Positions 4,678 to 5,518 of a DNA stretch of 5,518 nt are shown here, in pieces. The notes under the pieces were generated by a model. That model searched no databases. It was not told where the DNA came from and saw nothing but the letters and a program-made list of their open reading frames with translations. Origin of the DNA: CAZKYP01 sp964556885 (GTDB taxonomy: Bacteria > Planctomycetota > Phycisphaerae > Sedimentisphaerales > Anaerobacaceae); assembly GCA_964556885.1 (NCBI GenBank), contig CAZKYP010000217.1, positions 1 through 5,518 on the forward strand. The letters are read 5' to 3'. Each line of letters opens with the position of its first letter. The stretch's first letter is position 1. The translations under genes and the position numbers were made by a program.

Positions 4678-5518
4678 TTATTTTTCCGGATTAGGCTTTT
4701 TCAAGTGTGCCTCGTCCGTTAATTGCCAGTAGATTCCATACTTCTGGTCCCACAGTCGATAATAAGGAACCAATGTCACATCCTCGGGTTTGCCCACACC
4801 ATTCGTCCTGAACGTTAAAGATTTGCCTACGACCGGCATAATCCAGGCAGCCGGGTCGCGCTTCTCTGTAACTATAACCGGCGCCTTGACAATATTTTCT
4901 TCGGGGAATTTGAACCAGTTTTCCTTCGTATAAACCATATCATTCGGCACATCTACCGGACCCAACTGGCCCGCTAATACCAGCGGCCCGTACATAACCG
5001 CCGCAAGGTCGGCATCGTCCGGCATAGGGCACAACCACAGGCTCATCGGCATCGTCATTTCAACTTCGTCGCCGTCGGCCCACTTACGTCGGATAGACAT
5101 AAACGAACCGGGCTGGGCGGTGACAGGCTCCGGCTTGCCGTTAATCTTCAACGTAACGCCATTGCCTGCCCAGTACGGCACGCGCAGCCGCAGGTCGAAT
5201 TCGACAGGTTTCGCAGCTTTGATTATCAATTTTGTTGTGGAAGTTTCAGGAAAATTTGTCTCCTGGCGGACTGTTATACCTTTGTCTTTCCAGTTGAGCT
5301 CGCTTGCAATAAACAGGTTCACCCAGAGCGTGTCACTGTTATGGAAATAAATAGTATCGCCATACTTGGCGTGGTTTTCCATACCGGTCCCGGTACAGCA
5401 CCAGAACGAATCCCGCGGCGTATTGAAATATTTCCACATGCCGGACGCTAACGGAACGAAGTACATCATCATTCCTGTCTTCGGGTCCTGCGTCGACAGA
5501 ATCGAGTTATACAAACTC
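4678..5518 (-). CDS. GH127 beta-L-arabinofuranosidase-type enzyme, C-terminal part
   Basis: The frame is open from the right edge to TAA at 4678-4680, about 279 codons; the N-terminal half, including the general acid/base Glu, lies outside. The Met-like residue at 5514 is an internal TTG, not a start. The diagnostic segment is RDSFWCCTGTGMENHAKYGD. In characterised GH127 enzymes the Cys pair binds zinc and the first Cys is the nucleophile; here they are at 5398-5400 and 5395-5397. The remainder matches the family's beta-sandwich region, including FDLRLRVPYWAGNG and LAAVMYGPLVLAGQLG. Such enzymes release beta-L-arabinofuranose or related sugars from plant or algal glycans. Any signal peptide would be outside the window. 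The gene is convergent with queA and the cassette. The family is secure; the exact substrate is not. Confidence 0.93.
   Translation of the reverse strand, partial: SLYNSILSTQDPKTGMMMYFVPLASGMWKYFNTPRDSFWCCTGTGMENHAKYGDTIYFHNSDTLWVNLFIASELNWKDKGITVRQETNFPETSTTKLIIKAAKPVEFDLRLRVPYWAGNGVTLKINGKPEPVTAQPGSFMSIRRKWADGDEVEMTMPMSLWLCPMPDDADLAAVMYGPLVLAGQLGPVDVPNDMVYTKENWFKFPEENIVKAPVIVTEKRDPAAWIMPVVGKSLTFRTNGVGKPEDVTLVPYYRLWDQKYGIYWQLTDEAHLKKPNPEK

Overview
The window looks like a piece of a planctomycete chromosome, probably class Phycisphaerae (Sedimentisphaerales-like). The main evidence is a large-globular-domain pseudopilin with the planctomycete type of C-terminus (WSVRKVGLKELWTLKW), a GH127 glycan hydrolase, and a secreted OB-fold-like protein. 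Base composition is moderate, roughly mid-40s percent GC by eye. This assignment is an inference from protein style, not from a marker gene.

Layout. 1-582 (minus): N-terminal 194 codons of a secreted protein that runs off the left edge. 583-753: a compact divergent promoter region, with a 10-bp direct repeat placed around the minus promoter. 754-1098 (plus): a small single-domain cupin. 1099-1301: a spacer holding a good sigma70-type promoter whose -10 box sits inside a perfect inverted repeat. 1302-2120 (plus): a type II secretion/type IV pilin-like pseudopilin. 2283-2477 (minus): a 64-residue hypothetical protein, convergent with the pseudopilin. 2654-3700 (plus): complete queA (queuosine biosynthesis). 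3826-4293 and 4280-4468 (plus): an overlapping PIN-domain toxin and small antitoxin pair. 4571-4648 (plus): a detached second copy of the last 26 codons of queA, stop included. 4678-5518 (minus): the C-terminal part of a GH127 beta-L-arabinofuranosidase-type enzyme that runs off the right edge.

The most notable structure is at the 3' end of queA. The toxin-antitoxin pair lies between two copies of the queA terminus (3623-3700 and 4571-4648, 63 of 78 bases identical by hand alignment). The final 39 bases differ only at three synonymous third positions. The simplest reading is that a 948-bp cassette entered the queA 3' end and restored the reading frame with its own queA terminus, leaving the old terminus stranded 29 bp from the GH127 stop codon. 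No recombinase is visible, so the element would be non-autonomous or have arrived by homologous recombination.

The genes do not form one pathway. The secreted protein, pseudopilin and GH127 enzyme fit a polysaccharide-degrading lifestyle. queA is housekeeping tRNA modification, and the PIN pair is an accessory module.
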